A stretch of 6,225 bases of DNA from Bacillota bacterium. GTDB taxonomy: Bacteria > Bacillota_A > Clostridia > Acetivibrionales > DUMB01. Below are positions 5,989 to 6,225 of this stretch, in pieces. The translations under genes were made by a program, and so were the position numbers. Every line of letters starts with the position of its first letter. Position 1 is the stretch's first letter. The stretch lies in contig JAMOAC010000534.1 of NCBI GenBank assembly GCA_023621975.1, forward strand, positions 1-6,225, given 5' to 3'. The notes under the pieces are model-generated. The model searched no databases and was not told the DNA's origin. It saw nothing but the letters and a program-made list of their open reading frames with translations.

Positions 5989-6225
5989 GTGTTTATGATA
6001 AAGAGCAGGAAGTTAATTGCTATTCTTATAGCCTTATGCATGATGTTATGCCTTTTACCGATGAATGTTTTCGCACAGGAAGAAGAGGGTTTCATGATGG
6101 TAGTAAATGACAAAGGCTACCTTGAAACCCCGGGCTTTAATGTATTCCTGTACCACACCGACTATGACCGCGGCTTCGGTGACCAGAAATGTGCCGCAAT
6201 GGAACTGATTCTCCATGAAAGGCGC
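5989..6225 (+). CDS. N-terminus of a secreted protein, possibly a glycoside hydrolase (3'-truncated)
   Basis: 79 codons are visible with no stop before the window edge. Starting at the GTG chosen for its Shine-Dalgarno spacing, the N-terminus has basic residues (IKSRK), a hydrophobic core (LIAILIALCMMLCLLP) and a likely signal peptidase site after NVFA, before QEEE. The mature part begins with a short acidic run, then a beta-strand-rich stretch (MMVVNDKGYLETPGFNVFLYH) and a segment ending AAMELILHERR at the edge. From memory this resembles the N-terminal region of some clostridial and archaeal secreted glycosidases related to GH9, but no catalytic motif is within the window, so that is a weak inference. 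The setting, downstream of a GH10 enzyme, fits a carbohydrate-active protein. It may be a separate transcript, because 486 bp separate it from the previous gene. Confidence 0.85.
   Translation, partial: MFMIKSRKLIAILIALCMMLCLLPMNVFAQEEEGFMMVVNDKGYLETPGFNVFLYHTDYDRGFGDQKCAAMELILHERR

Noticed and set aside
5910..6113. 67-codon open frame on the - strand over the last gene's start
   Set aside because: It overlaps a convincing signal peptide and Shine-Dalgarno on the + strand and shows no domain of its own.

Overview
The window looks like part of the accessory, plant-polysaccharide-degrading gene set of an anaerobic, low-GC Gram-positive bacterium (Clostridia, in the broad Clostridium/Ruminiclostridium/Acetivibrio sense). 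The reasons are AT-rich DNA, strong purine-rich Shine-Dalgarno sites, Gram-positive signal peptides, S-layer homology (SLH) domains, and a xylanase-type catalytic domain joined to cohesin and dockerin modules. The genus is inference; no rRNA or other taxonomic marker is present.

Layout, all on the + strand. (1) Positions 1-1071: the 3' end of a gene for a cell-surface protein that ends in three SLH domains; its start lies outside the window. (2) Positions 1072-1134: a 63-bp spacer with no terminator, a good Shine-Dalgarno site and a possible -10 box. (3) Positions 1135-5502: a complete gene for a 1455-residue secreted multidomain enzyme. Its order is signal peptide, divergent family 10 glycoside hydrolase (GH10), FIVAR-like helices, two cadherin-like beta-sandwiches, a concanavalin-like domain, a third cadherin-like domain, a second concanavalin-like domain, a cohesin-like domain, FIVAR, and dockerin. 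(4) Positions 5503-5988: a long non-coding or decayed spacer holding a GC-rich hairpin, an 18-bp tandem repeat, possible gene debris, and a second hairpin just before the next ribosome binding site. (5) Positions 5989-6225: the first 79 codons of another secreted protein, cut by the window edge.

The likely theme is extracellular attack on hemicellulose. The upstream protein would be held on the cell wall by its SLH domains. The GH10 protein has no wall anchor of its own and carries both halves of the cohesin-dockerin interaction on one chain, so it could join or extend a cell-surface enzyme assembly. The downstream gene may be a further secreted glycosidase, but only its N-terminus is visible.

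The most interesting object is the GH10 protein. It keeps both catalytic glutamates, but the region where the conserved GH10 tryptophans should lie is altered, two long insertions are present, and the C-terminal cohesin-FIVAR-dockerin block has a dockerin with one degenerate calcium loop.
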